From Gymnothorax reevesii (Eukaryota > Chordata > Actinopteri > Anguilliformes > Muraenidae), in assembly GCA_029721435.1 (NCBI GenBank), contig CM056592.1, positions 34,979,611-35,043,610 on the forward strand: a stretch of 64,000 nucleotides of DNA. Reading direction: 5' to 3'. Position numbers and translations under genes: made by a program. Positions 34,446 to 44,869 of this stretch are shown here, piece by piece; position 1 is the stretch's first letter; every line of letters begins with the position of its first letter. The notes beneath the pieces were generated by a model. That model made no database searches. It saw nothing but the letters and a program-made list of their open reading frames with translations, and was not told the DNA's origin.

Positions 34446-35466
34446 TAAGTGGACCTATAGCTAAGCAAAATGTCAATTTTGGTTCAAAATTTTAGTTTTG
34501 AGGTCAGAAAATGAAGTGGTCCTTCAAATAGTCGGTATTATGGAGTCTTGTCACAAAAATTCGGCACAAACACTGTCATAACTGCTGGAACAGCTATGAG
34601 TGTGGGTGACTTTCAATGATGGCTAACGAGGAATTGCCTCCATTCTTATGAAACTTGGCATAAAGGCAGGGGCAAACACTCAATGAAAGGCTCTCACGAA
34701 CGGACAGAAAGCACGTGATACAGAGTGGAAAACACGCGCTAGAACTTAAAAAAAAGAAACTAATAGACGCTCGACAACCACGTAAAACTTGGGAAGAAAC
34801 ACAGATTGAAGAAGAGGGAGTTACTTATGAGGCTGGTGCCTTTTAAGGAGGTAAAAAAATCCTAAAAACCACTAAAAACAAAATACTAAATGTATTTCTC
34901 CTGAGAACATTACAGTCAAACAAACTTCAATCACATTATTACTGCCGAACTAAAATCACATTTTTCTAAAAATACAGCTTTTCAACAAGAAAATACAGAC
35001 TCCAACTGTACTACTAATTAACTTCATATTTGGCAGTTTTCTTCATTAATGATGATCTGTGTCTCTACAGAGCTCTTTTTGTGATATGTACCTCTGAATA
35101 TGAGTAAATCAAAATATGCATATTCAATTACCTGTTTCCCACCGAAATTGATTTGGGGGGTCAAAATCAATACTAGAACAAAGAAACCTGGGGGAATAAA
35201 AAAGTTCGTAGTGACATTAGGAATGTTTTCTCCTTCACATTACAGCTGAAATTATAACCAAACACTGTTTAGTTATCTCAATAACTGTGTTTCTCTAAGT
35301 ATCTATATATTCATTAAAACAGCCGTTGCCATGGCAACCACTGATATGATGCTACAGAAATTCTGTGTTTTAAGTTGCAATTTCTTATAGAATTATTTTG
35401 ATAATAATTCTTAGTTTAAAAAGTGACTATCTTGGAAAAATGTTTGCTTAACTATAAGTACCCTTA
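34446..35466. mobile_element. 1.02 kb non-autonomous DNA transposon with 21-bp TIRs
   Basis: The left end reads 'taagtggacctatagctaag' plus C. The right end, reverse-complemented, reads 'taagggtacttatagttaag' plus C: 17 of 21 positions match. The interior is AT-rich and includes 'gccgttgccatggcaaccac' near 35,321, a GTTGCCATGGCAAC palindrome, the X-box-like core bound by RFX factors. There is no open frame of useful length, so it depended on a transposase elsewhere. I do not recognise the superfamily. Confidence 0.65.
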
Positions 35467-35885
35467 ACTGTGAGCCGCTAGGAGGCCACGGTACACTTTT
35501 TTTTTTCTGTGCAGTGTATATGACACCTCAGAACCGAGGACATTGTTAAGCGACGGGCCATAGACGAGCCAAGGCACCCGGGGGGGTTAGCATTAGCGGC
35601 TAATGCTCTGCGGCGCTAGCCCTCCCCTGCGCCGTCCTCTCCCGCTCTCTCGCATTAGCATGGGCACCGGGGCTGGGGTCGGAGGGCTACCCCACGCTAA
35701 CGGCGCTCTCCTCCGACAGCGGCCATTATTGTGCAGCTATCAGATTTTGTCTTTTTCCTTCCGCGCAAAAAAGCCGGGACATTAACATACACGGGCTGTC
35801 ACACATCGAAGACACATAAATAAATGACAAGATTTTCATCTCCTGGCGTGTCACCTTCAGTTAGTCCTAATGCAGTGTAAAGTGG
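35467..35885. other. Gene-free stretch, GC-rich patch
   Basis: The end of the split repeat is followed by a GC-rich part (35,560-35,720) containing the mirrored 'gttagcattagcggctaatg'. No gene was recognised. Confidence 0.3.
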
Positions 35886-35889
35886 CCAC

Positions 35890-36140
35890 ATTCGCCTCTA
35901 AGGCTGTCTGGAAACCACATTATATTGCGATAGGGCACCCAAAGAATACATAATGACGGAGCAGTCATTTCATTGGCAATGTTATTCCAGGTCTGTGACA
36001 ATGTCAATAAGGTACATGAAAACAGCAGGCTTTAGTCTGATTTGAAGCCATTTAGCGATTGGTGGTTGGTGTGTACCAGTAATTTTGCCTAAATGAACAT
36101 TCGAGGGCCTTTTATAAGGAGGCAGTGACACTGATTAACA
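35890..36140. promoter_or_regulatory. Candidate CNE
   Basis: Unique sequence includes 'gcagtcatttcattggcaat' near 35,962, 'ctttagtctgatttgaagcc' near 36,030 and 'tgtaccagtaattttgccta' near 36,072. No frame or repeat explains it. It opens the densest conserved-looking stretch of the window. Confidence 0.38.
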
Positions 36141-36339
36141 AGCAACCTCCCAACCCCCAACTCATTGCTTGCCACAGTCTTGGCTGCCCCTCAGCTTAGG
36201 CGACAAATTTGGAATATCGTAAAGTAATTTTCCCTCTTCTTTGTGTCTGCCTATTGTTCTGTGGCTGTTTTAAGCGCATGTGTGTGTGTGTGTGGCTTAT
36301 GTGCGTTAGTGTGTGTCCGCAAGGTGCGATCAGAAGACT

Positions 36340-36840
36340 CAATTACACTTCCCTTAGTCTCCCGATTGTTATCTAACGGGGTGTCGATTAGTCTTTGTTA
36401 GGAATGTTTAATCTTCATTAAAGATTTAAGCAGAATAAACTCACTTGAGAAATTCGGAAATTAAATATTTAATGAGATAATTCCTATCTGCGACTTCCAC
36501 CTTTAACTGGGGCTTTGAGCAGCGCAGCATCTCCGGTGATCTGAGGTCATTATTTAAAGTTTTAATGGCGGGGACATTAAAATGGATCGCCCTCCGCTTC
36601 TTCGCTCATTGAAAGCGCAGCAATACGATGACAGGTGAGGTTTTACCCAATTACGATCGTTTCCGTCTCATTCAATCATCCCAGCAGCTCGAGTGTTCGC
36701 TTTCTGGCGATGCGAGCTCAACCTTTCGCGGTTTAATATTATTTGCATTCCATTTCGGCTGAAACCCTGACTGTAACAGCTGTTAGTTGTAAAAGCTGCA
36801 GAGCCAGGTCTTAACAAAGGTAGATATCCTTCATTACGAT
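36340..36840. promoter_or_regulatory. Candidate CNE, strong appearance
   Basis: Dense TAAT-type and AT-rich cores occur in unique DNA: 'tttaatcttcattaaagatt' near 36,407, 'aaattaaatatttaatgaga' near 36,459, 'aagttttaatggcggggaca' near 36,557, 'gttttacccaattacgatcg' near 36,641 and 'taatattatttgcattccat' near 36,734. Interspersed CpGs argue against neutral decay. It is flanked by microsatellites (36,279-36,293 and 36,912-36,950). Confidence 0.42.
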
Positions 36841-37187
36841 GCGAGTGCTGTCAGCTCGCTCTCGGCAGAACGTAATATAATGTATTCTTGGCCTCCCGTA
36901 GTAGTAGTAGTTTTGTGTGTGCGTGTGTGTGAGTGCGTGTGACTGTGTGCCCAGGACAGTTTTGCATTCTTTGCTGACTCATCGCAAAAGCTGATTTGAG
37001 GAGGGAGAAAAGTGTTTGGAGCGAGTGCGGGTGACAGAGAGCCGGGGCGCTCTTTGCCACTGAGAGTGTCTGGGACTCCTGTGAGTGAGCGAAGATGATT
37101 CTCGGACTGTCACAGAATATTTGTTACATTTCAGTGAAGTGAACCGGGAAATTTGCCGGGCCATTGCTCAGGAGAAGAGGCGAAAGA

Positions 37188-37262
37188 GAGATGAGCACTG
37201 ATGAAAGAGAGAGGGAAGAGGGAGGGAGAGAGAGAGAGAGATTGATGGGAGGGGGGGAGAGT
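37188..37262 (+). repeat. Purine (AG/GGA) simple-repeat tract
   Basis: Repeated 'gagagaggga' and 'gagagagagagag' motifs end in a G-run. It is a polypurine microsatellite. Confidence 0.88.
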
Positions 37263-38195
37263 CGCTGGCCTGTCCGCCAGGCCCTCTGTGTTTCGGAGAC
37301 GATCTCACAATACCCACAGGACCCGGCTCAATGACCGACGCGAACGCTAGCTAAAGTCGCTCGACGGAACACTTCGTCTTCATCCTGTCAGGAGCAAAAT
37401 GCGCCGTCCATTCTTTCTGATTGCGCTTGAGGAGCCTCTAAGTGGCGTCCATTTTGGGGTGAAATTTTCTAGAACTTACCAGGTGACATGATGCTAGCCC
37501 CCGCCTTACTATAGCGGACTGGGGAAAGAGAAATTGATGTGGTACACAGTGATTAAGGACACTTGTACCAGTTTTAAATTGGGATAGATGGACTGGACCT
37601 TTCAGGGAAACGCGAACCACATTGCAGTCGACCGCGGGAGCCACTTTTAGTGCCAAGCAATTTTGCCCCTGCTCCAGTAACTGAAGTTCAAACAGTCGCA
37701 TTCGTAGAGCGAAGGTAATGACGGCATCTTGAGCTTGTTTTCTTGCCAGCTATAACTCAGACCACACACACAGAACAACCCCCGCTCACCCCTCTTCATC
37801 TCTTTCTCAAAAGTAATTAATCTTGCTGACCTGTGATGTTCCTGATGACATGCTACGGTATGCCGTGCTTTGATTTACATGCGCACTCCGAGGGCCTGTA
37901 TCATCATTTTCTGAACATTTGATTACTTTCTTGAATCTCACCCCCAAGTTCATGACACACTTTGTCGAAAAATGTTTGAAGCCAGCATTTATATTCCACG
38001 TGCTGTTAGCAGTTTGTAGCGAACGCTCTAAAACCTCTGAATATTTTAACCACTATATCTGAGAATTCTTTGACTAATGAACCCCTGATTCACCTTCAAC
38101 CCAGCTTTGCATAAGATGGAAGGAATTTAAACATGGCCTGAAAGGTTAGCATCTTTGCTACATGCCAATAATCAGTGGCATTGCCAAAAACTTAA
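37263..38195. other. Gene-free stretch, nothing recognised
   Basis: Single-copy DNA. A minus-strand 87-codon frame (37,438-37,701) has no domain and no splice partners. Confidence 0.3.
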
Positions 38196-38199
38196 AAAT

Positions 38200-38460
38200 G
38201 TTTATGCACTGAACCTCTGTTTGCAACAATTATTCCTCATCATAGCAACCGTCGCTCCCTGGCCAATCTGTGGCCTGCAGTCTGTTGACGTCACATTTTC
38301 GCCTTGACTCAGCTCGCTTGGAACCCTGGCTGAGTAGGTACTAAAAAAGTACCTGGTAGCAGGTACTGTCACCCAACGGAAAACCCTAAAACCCGTGTAG
38401 AGACGAGTCGAGTACAGCCAAGTAGGTGCTTGTGGAAAAGTCCTATTTGTTTCCATAGTG
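38200..38460. mobile_element. Decayed MITE of the 'GAGTAGGTAC..CTGGTAGCAGGTAC' family
   Basis: The blocks 'gacgtcacattttcgccttg', 'agctcgcttggaaccctggc', 'tgagtaggtactaaaaaagt', 'acctggtagcaggtactgtc' and 'agacgagtcgagtacagcca' occur in the order I remember for an abundant teleost non-autonomous DNA transposon. The GTACC motifs are internally palindromic. It has no coding capacity. A minus-strand frame across it is incidental. Confidence 0.62.
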
Positions 38461-38656
38461 TATTGGCTGATTGTTGTGCACCACACATGGGCACTGTGCG
38501 GTGTTGATCACTGGTCAGATGCACAGCGATGGTACGATTCAGTCATTCCCTGGTCTCAGAGAGACGCCATTCATTAGTCCAGATTACACTATGGACCAGT
38601 AACCATACGGGTATTGACCACTCAATTAAGGCAGGCTGTAAATGGTCATTAAGCAC

Positions 38657-38671
38657 AGTGCCCCCTGCTTG
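38657..38671 (-). promoter_or_regulatory. CTCF-like motif
   Basis: On the minus strand CAAGCAGGGGGCACT matches 14 of 15 positions of CCASYAGRKGGCRSY. Its orientation is opposite to the plus-strand motif at 24,729. Occupancy is unproven. Confidence 0.42.
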
Positions 38672-38769
38672 GAAGGCCATTGATTGCTGTAGAGTGAGAC
38701 TGTTAGCTCTTCTACCTGTAATTTGCGGGCAAAAGGGCGGGAGTGGGGTGGATTTTAAAGGTTCTTACA

Positions 38770-39364
38770 GTGACTCATTGTGGGGATAGCGCTTGGAACC
38801 TTTATGGAGGGAGACACTGTGTTGGGTTATGATTGTGTGCTCAGTGGAGCTTTTATTGTCAAAGCGAATGGTGTGTTGATTTTTGACTGCGTGCACGGTG
38901 GATGTTTTACTGTAGAAGGTAATTTTGTGTTAATTTTTACCTGTGTGTAAAGGGTTTTTTTTATTGTAGAAGGGAATAGTCGGATGGATTTTGACTGTGG
39001 AGGCCTTTTTTTGTTGTGGGGAATACTATATTAGGTTTGGACTACGTTCAGTGGAGGTTATGTTTTCAAGGGGGATGCTGAGTTTGGTTTTGACCGTGTT
39101 TTTAGTGATCATTTTATTATAGAGGGGAATGCTGTTTTTGGTTTCGACTGTGCTTTCAGTGGAGGTTATTTTGCCGAGGAGTATTGTGTTTTGGTTTTGA
39201 CTGTGTTCAGTGGAGGTTATATTGCCGAGGAGTATTGTGTTTTGGTTTTGACTGTGTTCAGTGGAGGTTATATTGCCGAGGAGTATTGTGTTTTGGTTTT
39301 GACTGTGTGTTCAGTGGAGGTTATATTGCCGAGGAGTATTGTGTTTTGGTTTTGACTGCTCGCT
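38770..39364 (+). repeat. Minisatellite, diverged part plus homogenised 51-bp part
   Basis: From 38,770 the DNA consists of loosely repeated units of about 55-65 bp containing 'gtgttttggttttgactgtg', 'ttcagtggaggttat' and 'ggaatgctg'. The 3' end is homogenised: 'gccgagga' recurs at 39,173, 39,224, 39,275 and 39,328, giving periods of 51, 51 and 53 bp. Because 51 is divisible by 3, a frame of 17-residue repeats (CFGFDCVQWRLYCRGVL) stays open across it. That frame ends where the period shifts and is not supported as a gene. The gradient from old to young units indicates recent expansion at the right edge. Confidence 0.93.
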
Positions 39365-39439
39365 GAGCGAGATGGAGATTGGTGGGAGTTGAACGGTAAC
39401 GTGTAGGACGCAGCGATGACGTCATTAAGATTGTGTTCA

Positions 39440-39600
39440 TGTAAATGTAGGGGGGGGGTGGTAGAAGAGGTTGCCAGGTTGATAACATTTGCGCCGCGTC
39501 AGAAAAGGCTGCGCGCGCTGCCCGTGCCGAGCCACACCCGCGCACTCCCTCCACAGCGGAAAAGGCACGCCTGAGCCTTCAAAGCTTAAACCTCATTCAA
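39440..39600. other. CpG-rich patch
   Basis: 'tgcgccgcgtcagaaaaggc' and 'tgcgcgcgctgcccgtgccg' form a short CpG-rich segment after a G-run (39,451-39,459). No exon was recognised. Confidence 0.3.
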
Positions 39601-39629
39601 GGGCAAACAAATACTCGGGCCCGCAAATT

Positions 39630-39980
39630 GCTCCAGACATAATTATCATGGTACAAATGTCCACAGAATAGAAGCGAGAGTGAAGTGGTTCTGAGCCGTG
39701 CGGAGCGGTCCTGCTGTGCTCACTTAGGAGCCTCTACAAATTTAATGCACATTATGATGAATGAACAAAGCAGCACCAATGAAAATGAAAGAGCGGCATT
39801 ATGATTTTTAACCTTAACAAAAACAAATTGCATTAATGCGGCCGGCCCGGCCGTAATGATACGGGAGCCGTGCGGGGCGGGTGTGATAGCTGTAAATTGC
39901 GCTCCATAGGAATCCCCAGGGTTCCTGCCCATTTATACTCCTAATGAGTTATTGGGCACCAAAGAGCAGTGGCTTTAATT
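39630..39980. promoter_or_regulatory. Candidate CNE, strong appearance
   Basis: 'gctccagacataattatcat' (39,630), 'aatttaatgcacattatgat', 'gcggcattatgatttttaac', 'caaattgcattaatgcggcc' and 'cctaatgagttattgggcac' follow in close order without repeats. 'GCATTAATGC' is a perfect 10-bp palindrome carrying two TAAT-type half-sites. The segment has the dense, uninterrupted look of an ultraconserved-type enhancer. Which gene it serves cannot be read here. Confidence 0.45.
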
Positions 39981-40045
39981 GCTTTGGCTTTTTCGCTCTG
40001 GCCGTCCAAACCAGGAGCGCAGCAAAGACATAAACCGAGATTGGA

Positions 40046-40052
40046 GTGTGTG

Positions 40053-40086
<34 letters not shown>
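40046..40086 (+). repeat. (GT)n microsatellite
   Basis: A nearly perfect GT run, interrupted by one GC dinucleotide, sits between two candidate CNEs. Confidence 0.95.
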
Positions 40087-40199
40087 GTAAAACCTGAGGC
40101 GTCTGGGGAGACTACGGGAGGACATCACTGCCCGCACTGCTGAGCAGGTAATGGGAGGAGAGGTGAGGACCGTGACACCTCGCTCTGATCCCCAATATG

Positions 40200-40800
40200 A
40201 TCATGTGCTTGACTGGCCTGCGCGCGATTGGCTGCCAGGCAGTAGCTCAGTTCTCTGTCAGAGTCTATCAGTATCTGCACCCTAATGGAATTAGAAGCGA
40301 GGCCTTTGTGTTTAACGGTTGCTCGGAATCCTCTTTAGGAAGGGGACCGGGATAAAACAGCCCCTATTATGAGCAAATGAAAGGTTTCTCGCGGCAGGCC
40401 CGCCAGCCTATCGCCATTTCCTCCTACAATTTAATCTCCGCGCTCCTAATGTGCGCGACGCGGCGCGGCGGTGCGAGAGATCGGGAGCGCCACGGCGAGG
40501 CTTTTCAGCACAACGGAGGAAGGCTTTAATAAATAATACCTGTTGTGTTTTTCTCGTCCGTTGTACATCCAGCAAATCGGAGGTCCCGAGCTTTTATTTT
40601 AATAATAGATGGAGACTCGGTGCCCCGGGACTAATTATATCACGGGGAAATTAGTATTTATTGGACTGCAAACCTTTTTAAAAGGTCATATTGAATATTT
40701 ACGTAACAGCCACTTCCCATGCACACGGTTTCAAAAGATTTTTAGCTCCAACAGTATTGTCCATTTAGACACCAGCGATCTACAGCAGTTTGTGTAAAGT
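40200..40800. promoter_or_regulatory. Candidate CNE pair
   Basis: 'accctaatggaattagaagc' near 40,279 and 'cctacaatttaatctccgcg' near 40,422 precede a CpG-rich knot (40,440-40,500). Then come 'ttttattttaataatagatg', 'gactaattatatcacgggga' and 'cattagaatagcagg' (40,805). Non-repetitive. A 62-codon frame near 40,609-40,797 is AT-rich without a domain. Confidence 0.4.
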
Positions 40801-40869
40801 GGGCCATTAGAATAGCAGGAGGAAGGAAAGGGGGGTGGCGCCATTTGGCTGCTTGTTTTTAACACTGTT

Positions 40870-41460
40870 GAGAAGAACAAACATTATATCAATAAAAGCC
40901 ATCCGCTCCCAGCTGCTTTAGCTCTATATGAACACTGAGCACTGTGGAAAGAGCTGGAACCGAGGTTGCGGGGAAAGTGAATTCCAGCTATTACCCCGCG
41001 AGCACGAAAACAGCTCAAACCGCCGCCGTGCCTCCATTTTAAATTTTAACTACAGGGCGCTATGACACCCTCAGTGGAGCAACTGGCATCGTGATGCCTT
41101 CACAAAAGCATACAAGACACGGGCTACCTGTTCCAGCACATTCGGTGTGGCACCTGTCCGTAGAACAAAGAGCGGGAAACTGCCAGCCTCCGGGGTGTTT
41201 ATTTTAGCCTTCCATTAGCGGCCATTTTCCCTCCCGAAGTTTAATTTGAAGTGACTCTGGAGAAAGCGAGTTGTTAGCCCCCGTCAGGACATGGTGCTCG
41301 CTGTCTAGCGGCCGGTATGCTTCTCCAGATGGACACAGAGAGATGCGATGGTGACGGATGACGGACTGATTGGCATGTGAAGTATAGGGCCGGTGAGACA
41401 GCGCCGCGGGGACGAAAAACGGGCCGCGCCTGCATATTTAATGGCCGTCCACGGGCGCTT
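40870..41460. promoter_or_regulatory. Candidate CNE block
   Basis: Unique, CpG-bearing sequence includes 'attatatcaataaaagccat' near 40,882, 'ccatttttaaattttaacta'-like AT cores at 41,034-41,052, 'ttccattagcggccattttc' near 41,211 and 'gcatatttaatggccgtcca' near 41,432. No open frame with domain character. Confidence 0.38.
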
Positions 41461-41770
41461 AGGCAGGCTCCTTGTTAAAACCTATCCAAACTGTCATCAT
41501 ATGGATCAAGCCGCTAAACCTCAGCGCCTCCTTTAGCTCGCTTAATAATTTAGCGCTTGTGTTTACAACGCGTTGACAAAGTCGAGTGCGCCGCGCGGCA
41601 TACATCCAGCCATGAATAATGTATGGGCCTCCCCTCCGATTGTGCTCAACGGCAAGGGAGCGCTCGGGTGAACCCAAATGTGAGGGGCAAATATTCCCTT
41701 TTCAATAATGCTATCGCTTTTGAGGGGAAAAAAAAACAGGCTGCGCGGTTTGTAACTGTTCTGCCGTTAC
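41461..41770. promoter_or_regulatory. Candidate CNE
   Basis: 'cgcttaataatttagcgctt' near 41,538 is nearly self-complementary around AATTATT. 'agccatgaataatgtatggg' near 41,609 and 'tcaataatgctatcgctttt' near 41,702 follow. The minus-strand 72-codon frame here lacks a domain. Confidence 0.38.
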
Positions 41771-42059
41771 AGGTTGGCGAGATGTAAATCCTTGGAGCCA
41801 AAATGCTTGAAAGGCACCCCTGTAGCTGGAGGTAAAGCTGTCACTGAAGCAGTGATTTTGTTTGGCGAGTCACGCGGTAAACCTGGAAACAAATGCAAGC
41901 CCAAGTTAGAGCCGTCTTTGATTGATGTTCGGAGCCAGAAGGAGGCACAGGCTTCGCGTTGGGGAGCGCCGGTCTTCCTCCGGTGGAATATTGGATCAGA
42001 AACTTTTGTCAGGGGAGAAAGGGGAGCTGGCGGGTGCGGGGCGTACTTTTGTTTGGAGC

Positions 42060-42540
42060 GAGCTAGCTTTTCACTCCTGCTTTAGTCGCTCCTTTAATCA
42101 TCAGCGTATAATTAGGGAGGCCTCCAGTATGCAAATGGCTTTCACATTTTCTTTGGGTTGTTATGCAAACTTATTAAAACTTATTAAAATCACGGCTAAT
42201 TAAAGGAGCCCGTGGTGAGGAGAACATGGTTTCACTCTCTCGCCGCCTTCTAATGGGAGACAAATGGAGGTTGGTCACACCAGTAATAAGCCGAATTAGG
42301 GGTTAAAAATGTTTAGATGCGTGCATTAATTGGGCCTCCGCGGTTCGATAATGGTGTAATAAAAAATCTTTTTTGGGAGCTTTGTCAAGAGGCTTGGAGC
42401 CGCGCTCATTGTCAGGCATGGTGCGCTCGCCCAATGGTGGAGTTCAGACTGCTGCGAAATTAAATGAAAAGCTAAAAAACTGATGAGCTTCAGAGAGGCC
42501 TTTTGTTTTCCAAGGCATTTTATCTTCAAGGTATTTTAGT
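42060..42540. promoter_or_regulatory. Candidate CNE with POU and homeodomain sites
   Basis: 'agcgtataattagggaggcc' (42,103), 'ccagtatgcaaatggctttc' (octamer ATGCAAAT, near 42,129), 'ggttgttatgcaaacttatt' (near 42,157), 'cacggctaattaaaggagcc' (near 42,191), 'ataagccgaattaggggtta' (near 42,286) and 'gcgtgcattaattgggcctc' (near 42,319) lie within about 240 bp. This clustering of POU-type and TAATTA cores is the most enhancer-like in the window. Confidence 0.47.
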
Positions 42541-43595
42541 TTTGTATCTTATGTTATTATCGCAGCTGAAAGCTACTGAAAAAAGAAATATATATTTATT
42601 TTGCTCCTGTCAATTTAATTTGCCAGGGTTAGGGGTAGTCCTACATTAGTTCATTTTCTTCATGTATTTTGTAATTGCAAAAGTTTTTTGTCTAATTGTT
42701 ACGACCACGTGGCCTTTTGCAGATTTGTAATATTGTGCTAGAGACAATTTTGTGTGCGTAGAAAGTCCTTCACCCAACATTTGCTATGTCTTTAGACGTC
42801 AGTCTTCACTTAACAAGGTCTACAAATCTATCAAAGTGATGCAGATTCAGATTTCTGGCTTCCTGTTTGGCGGATGCACTGTAACAGGATCGACGATCTG
42901 CATTAAGAGAGTCCAGATTCTGCAATGTGATTCTGGAGCCATTCTCTTGTCATATTCTTTGTACTCAGTGCACAATTATGAAAAATGAATTGAAAGATTC
43001 AGTCTTATGATTCATGATTGTAAGATAAGAAAAAATGATGCCTTTTGGTCTGAAAGCTGAGCCTGGACCCGATTTATAATTCCATAGAGCAGCCCCAGAG
43101 TGTGCCTGCAAAAGTGTGCCTGCAAACTGTTGCTTTGTGTATGACAGCTAGGTTCATCTAAACTCCCGCTCACAGTGGCCTTCCATTGAGATGTGAAATT
43201 TTTCTCGTTGAGACGTCTAAGGTGGACAGCCTTCACACCTTTCGAGTAGGCGTTAAAACGTGCAACCCCTCATGAGTCTTGTTGGGCAGGTATGGTGCGC
43301 AGCTTTGGGGATCGAAGGGGGGAACGTTGAAACAGCAGGTCTGTAGTTCTGGTCTACGGGGCGAATGACCTGCTCAATCTCAATGGGAAATTTGCGATGA
43401 CAGCGAGAGAGAATTGGCAGGTCTCGAAGCGGCACTTCCTCATCTCAAGAGCTCATCTCCCTGGCAATTAAAGGAAGCATTGTTGGTCTGGCCACGTTGC
43501 CAGCCGTTTCACCAATAGGGTGCTATGTTTACTCGGCGTACACGTCAGCTGAGAGTTTTTGGGTCCATTTTTAATGTTAAGTGATTTCCCCATTA
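42541..43595. other. Gene-free stretch, nothing recognised
   Basis: Mostly AT-rich single-copy DNA. A tiny tandem duplication ('gtgtgcctgcaaa' twice) lies at 43,096-43,128. No gene. Confidence 0.33.
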
Positions 43596-43599
43596 GAAC

Positions 43600-44050
43600 A
43601 GACCCCCTCACAAGTGTTTTACGGGGAACCACATCCTTTATTTAGTGTGCAGCTTGTATCACTGGGGTATTTTTTTTCCTCCTCCTCCCGACTCCTCCAA
43701 TTGCGCGAAGAAAAAAAAACAGCGAAGCTGAGCGATAAGACGGCCGAAGCCAATTACTGAGCTCCGGTTTGATGATATTATTCTCAGTATGATTTATGGT
43801 AATTGACCTCTGGCTGAGATGGTCATAATTAATCTGCACCACCACATGTGGAAAAGGCCAACTGCCCCATATACAGCACGTATAGCGGCGGGATTCCATC
43901 GTCTTTTTTCACCAAATATGAGCGATTTCGTCTGAATCAGCGCCTCCGTCCTCCCTGGGCCTCGCCGGGTAAAAATGAGCTTGGTTTGAAATCTTCTCTT
44001 TCGCTCTCCGCGCGGTCTTCTCCATCATTGTTAAAACGTTGCAGTGGCTG
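43600..44050. promoter_or_regulatory. Candidate CNE
   Basis: 'gaagccaattactgagctcc' (43,746), 'gatgatattattctcagtat', 'gatttatggtaattgacctc', 'tggtcataattaatctgcac' and 'caccacatgtggaaaaggcc' (E-box CACATGTG) run together from 43,746 to 43,859 without repeats. Frames on both strands through 43,937-44,359 are open because of CpG richness and the adjacent CT run. Confidence 0.43.
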
Positions 44051-44051
44051 G

Positions 44052-44089
<38 letters not shown>
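44051..44089 (+). repeat. (CT)n microsatellite
   Basis: A perfect CT run of about 36 bp. The overlapping Ser/Leu-rich frames, and Arg/Glu-rich frames on the other strand, are artefacts. Confidence 0.96.
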
Positions 44090-44091
<2 letters not shown>

Positions 44092-44770
44092 CGCTCACCC
44101 TTTTCCCTTCTGTGGCTTGATTACTGGAAGAGTATCGGGAGAGAGGAGTGGATGTGGGAGCCGGGGGTCGGACTGCGTTCCGCGCGGTGGAGGACGAAGA
44201 CGTTTCTGCACCTCTCGCAGGATTAGCACGGCGGCTGCGTCGGAGAGCTTGACAGCTCCAAACAAGCGCATGGCCAAGGGCCGCTTTGATCAGCTCTCCG
44301 CTCAGCATTGTAGCTAATGAGGGCGCAGGGGCCCCGACACCCGAGCTCCCACCGCTCATCAGCGACCGCGAGCGCCGTTACCCTTCAGCCTGACGCGGTT
44401 CCACTACCCCCACCCACCGTCCTCATCTCCAGCCCCGCTTTCCATACATTAATAAAGGGCTTGATCTGGAGGTTAGCTGCGCCTCAACTTGCAATAGGTT
44501 GCCTCACCCGTCCGGCCCCCAGAGTTTTCCGCTTTGCCGAACAACATTTTTGTGTCGCCACGTTGAATAGTTTGCTCTTTTCATGCCTGTGTGGCTCTTG
44601 TTGATTAGCTTGCTGTGATTGCGGGCCTATTTATTCCCTTTCTCTGATTTCATTCGTTGATATCCTTTCATTATAGCCAATCGCCTCATGGTCAAGGCCC
44701 TTGATTTGCACCTGGCAAGTTAGTGGCTCAAGCTGTTGCGTGTCCCCGAAGATCGGTGCTGCTTTTGGGC
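44090..44770. promoter_or_regulatory. CpG-rich unique block, possible CNE
   Basis: GC-rich sequence at 44,130-44,420 with many CpGs passes into 'atacattaataaagggcttg' (44,444) and 'ctcttgttgattagcttgct' (44,594). No confirmed coding exon. It is listed as possible regulatory sequence. Confidence 0.28.
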
Positions 44771-44868
44771 CCTTGAGTGAGGCTTCTCTCCCCATTTAGT
44801 TCCAGGCAGGATTAGCGTAGTCTAATCAGTTGTAAGCGGCTGCGAATAAAAGTGGCAGCTAAATGTCA
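44770..44868 (+). repeat. SINE-type tail fragment
   Basis: 'cccttgagtgaggc' followed by 'tgtaagcggctgcgaataaa' and 'agtggcagctaaatg' matches, with substitutions, the fish repeat tail CCCTTGAGCAAGG...TGTAAGTCGCTTTGGATAAA..CGTCTGCTAAATG. The central part is shortened. It is an old, truncated copy. Confidence 0.6.
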
Positions 44869-44869
44869 T

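Noticed and set aside
39184..39366. 17-residue repeat protein
   Set aside because: It is a by-product of a 51-bp minisatellite and stops where the period changes.
43937..44359. 140-codon minus-strand frame
   Set aside because: It contains an Arg/Glu run from the (CT)n microsatellite and CpG-rich DNA; several frames on both strands are open.
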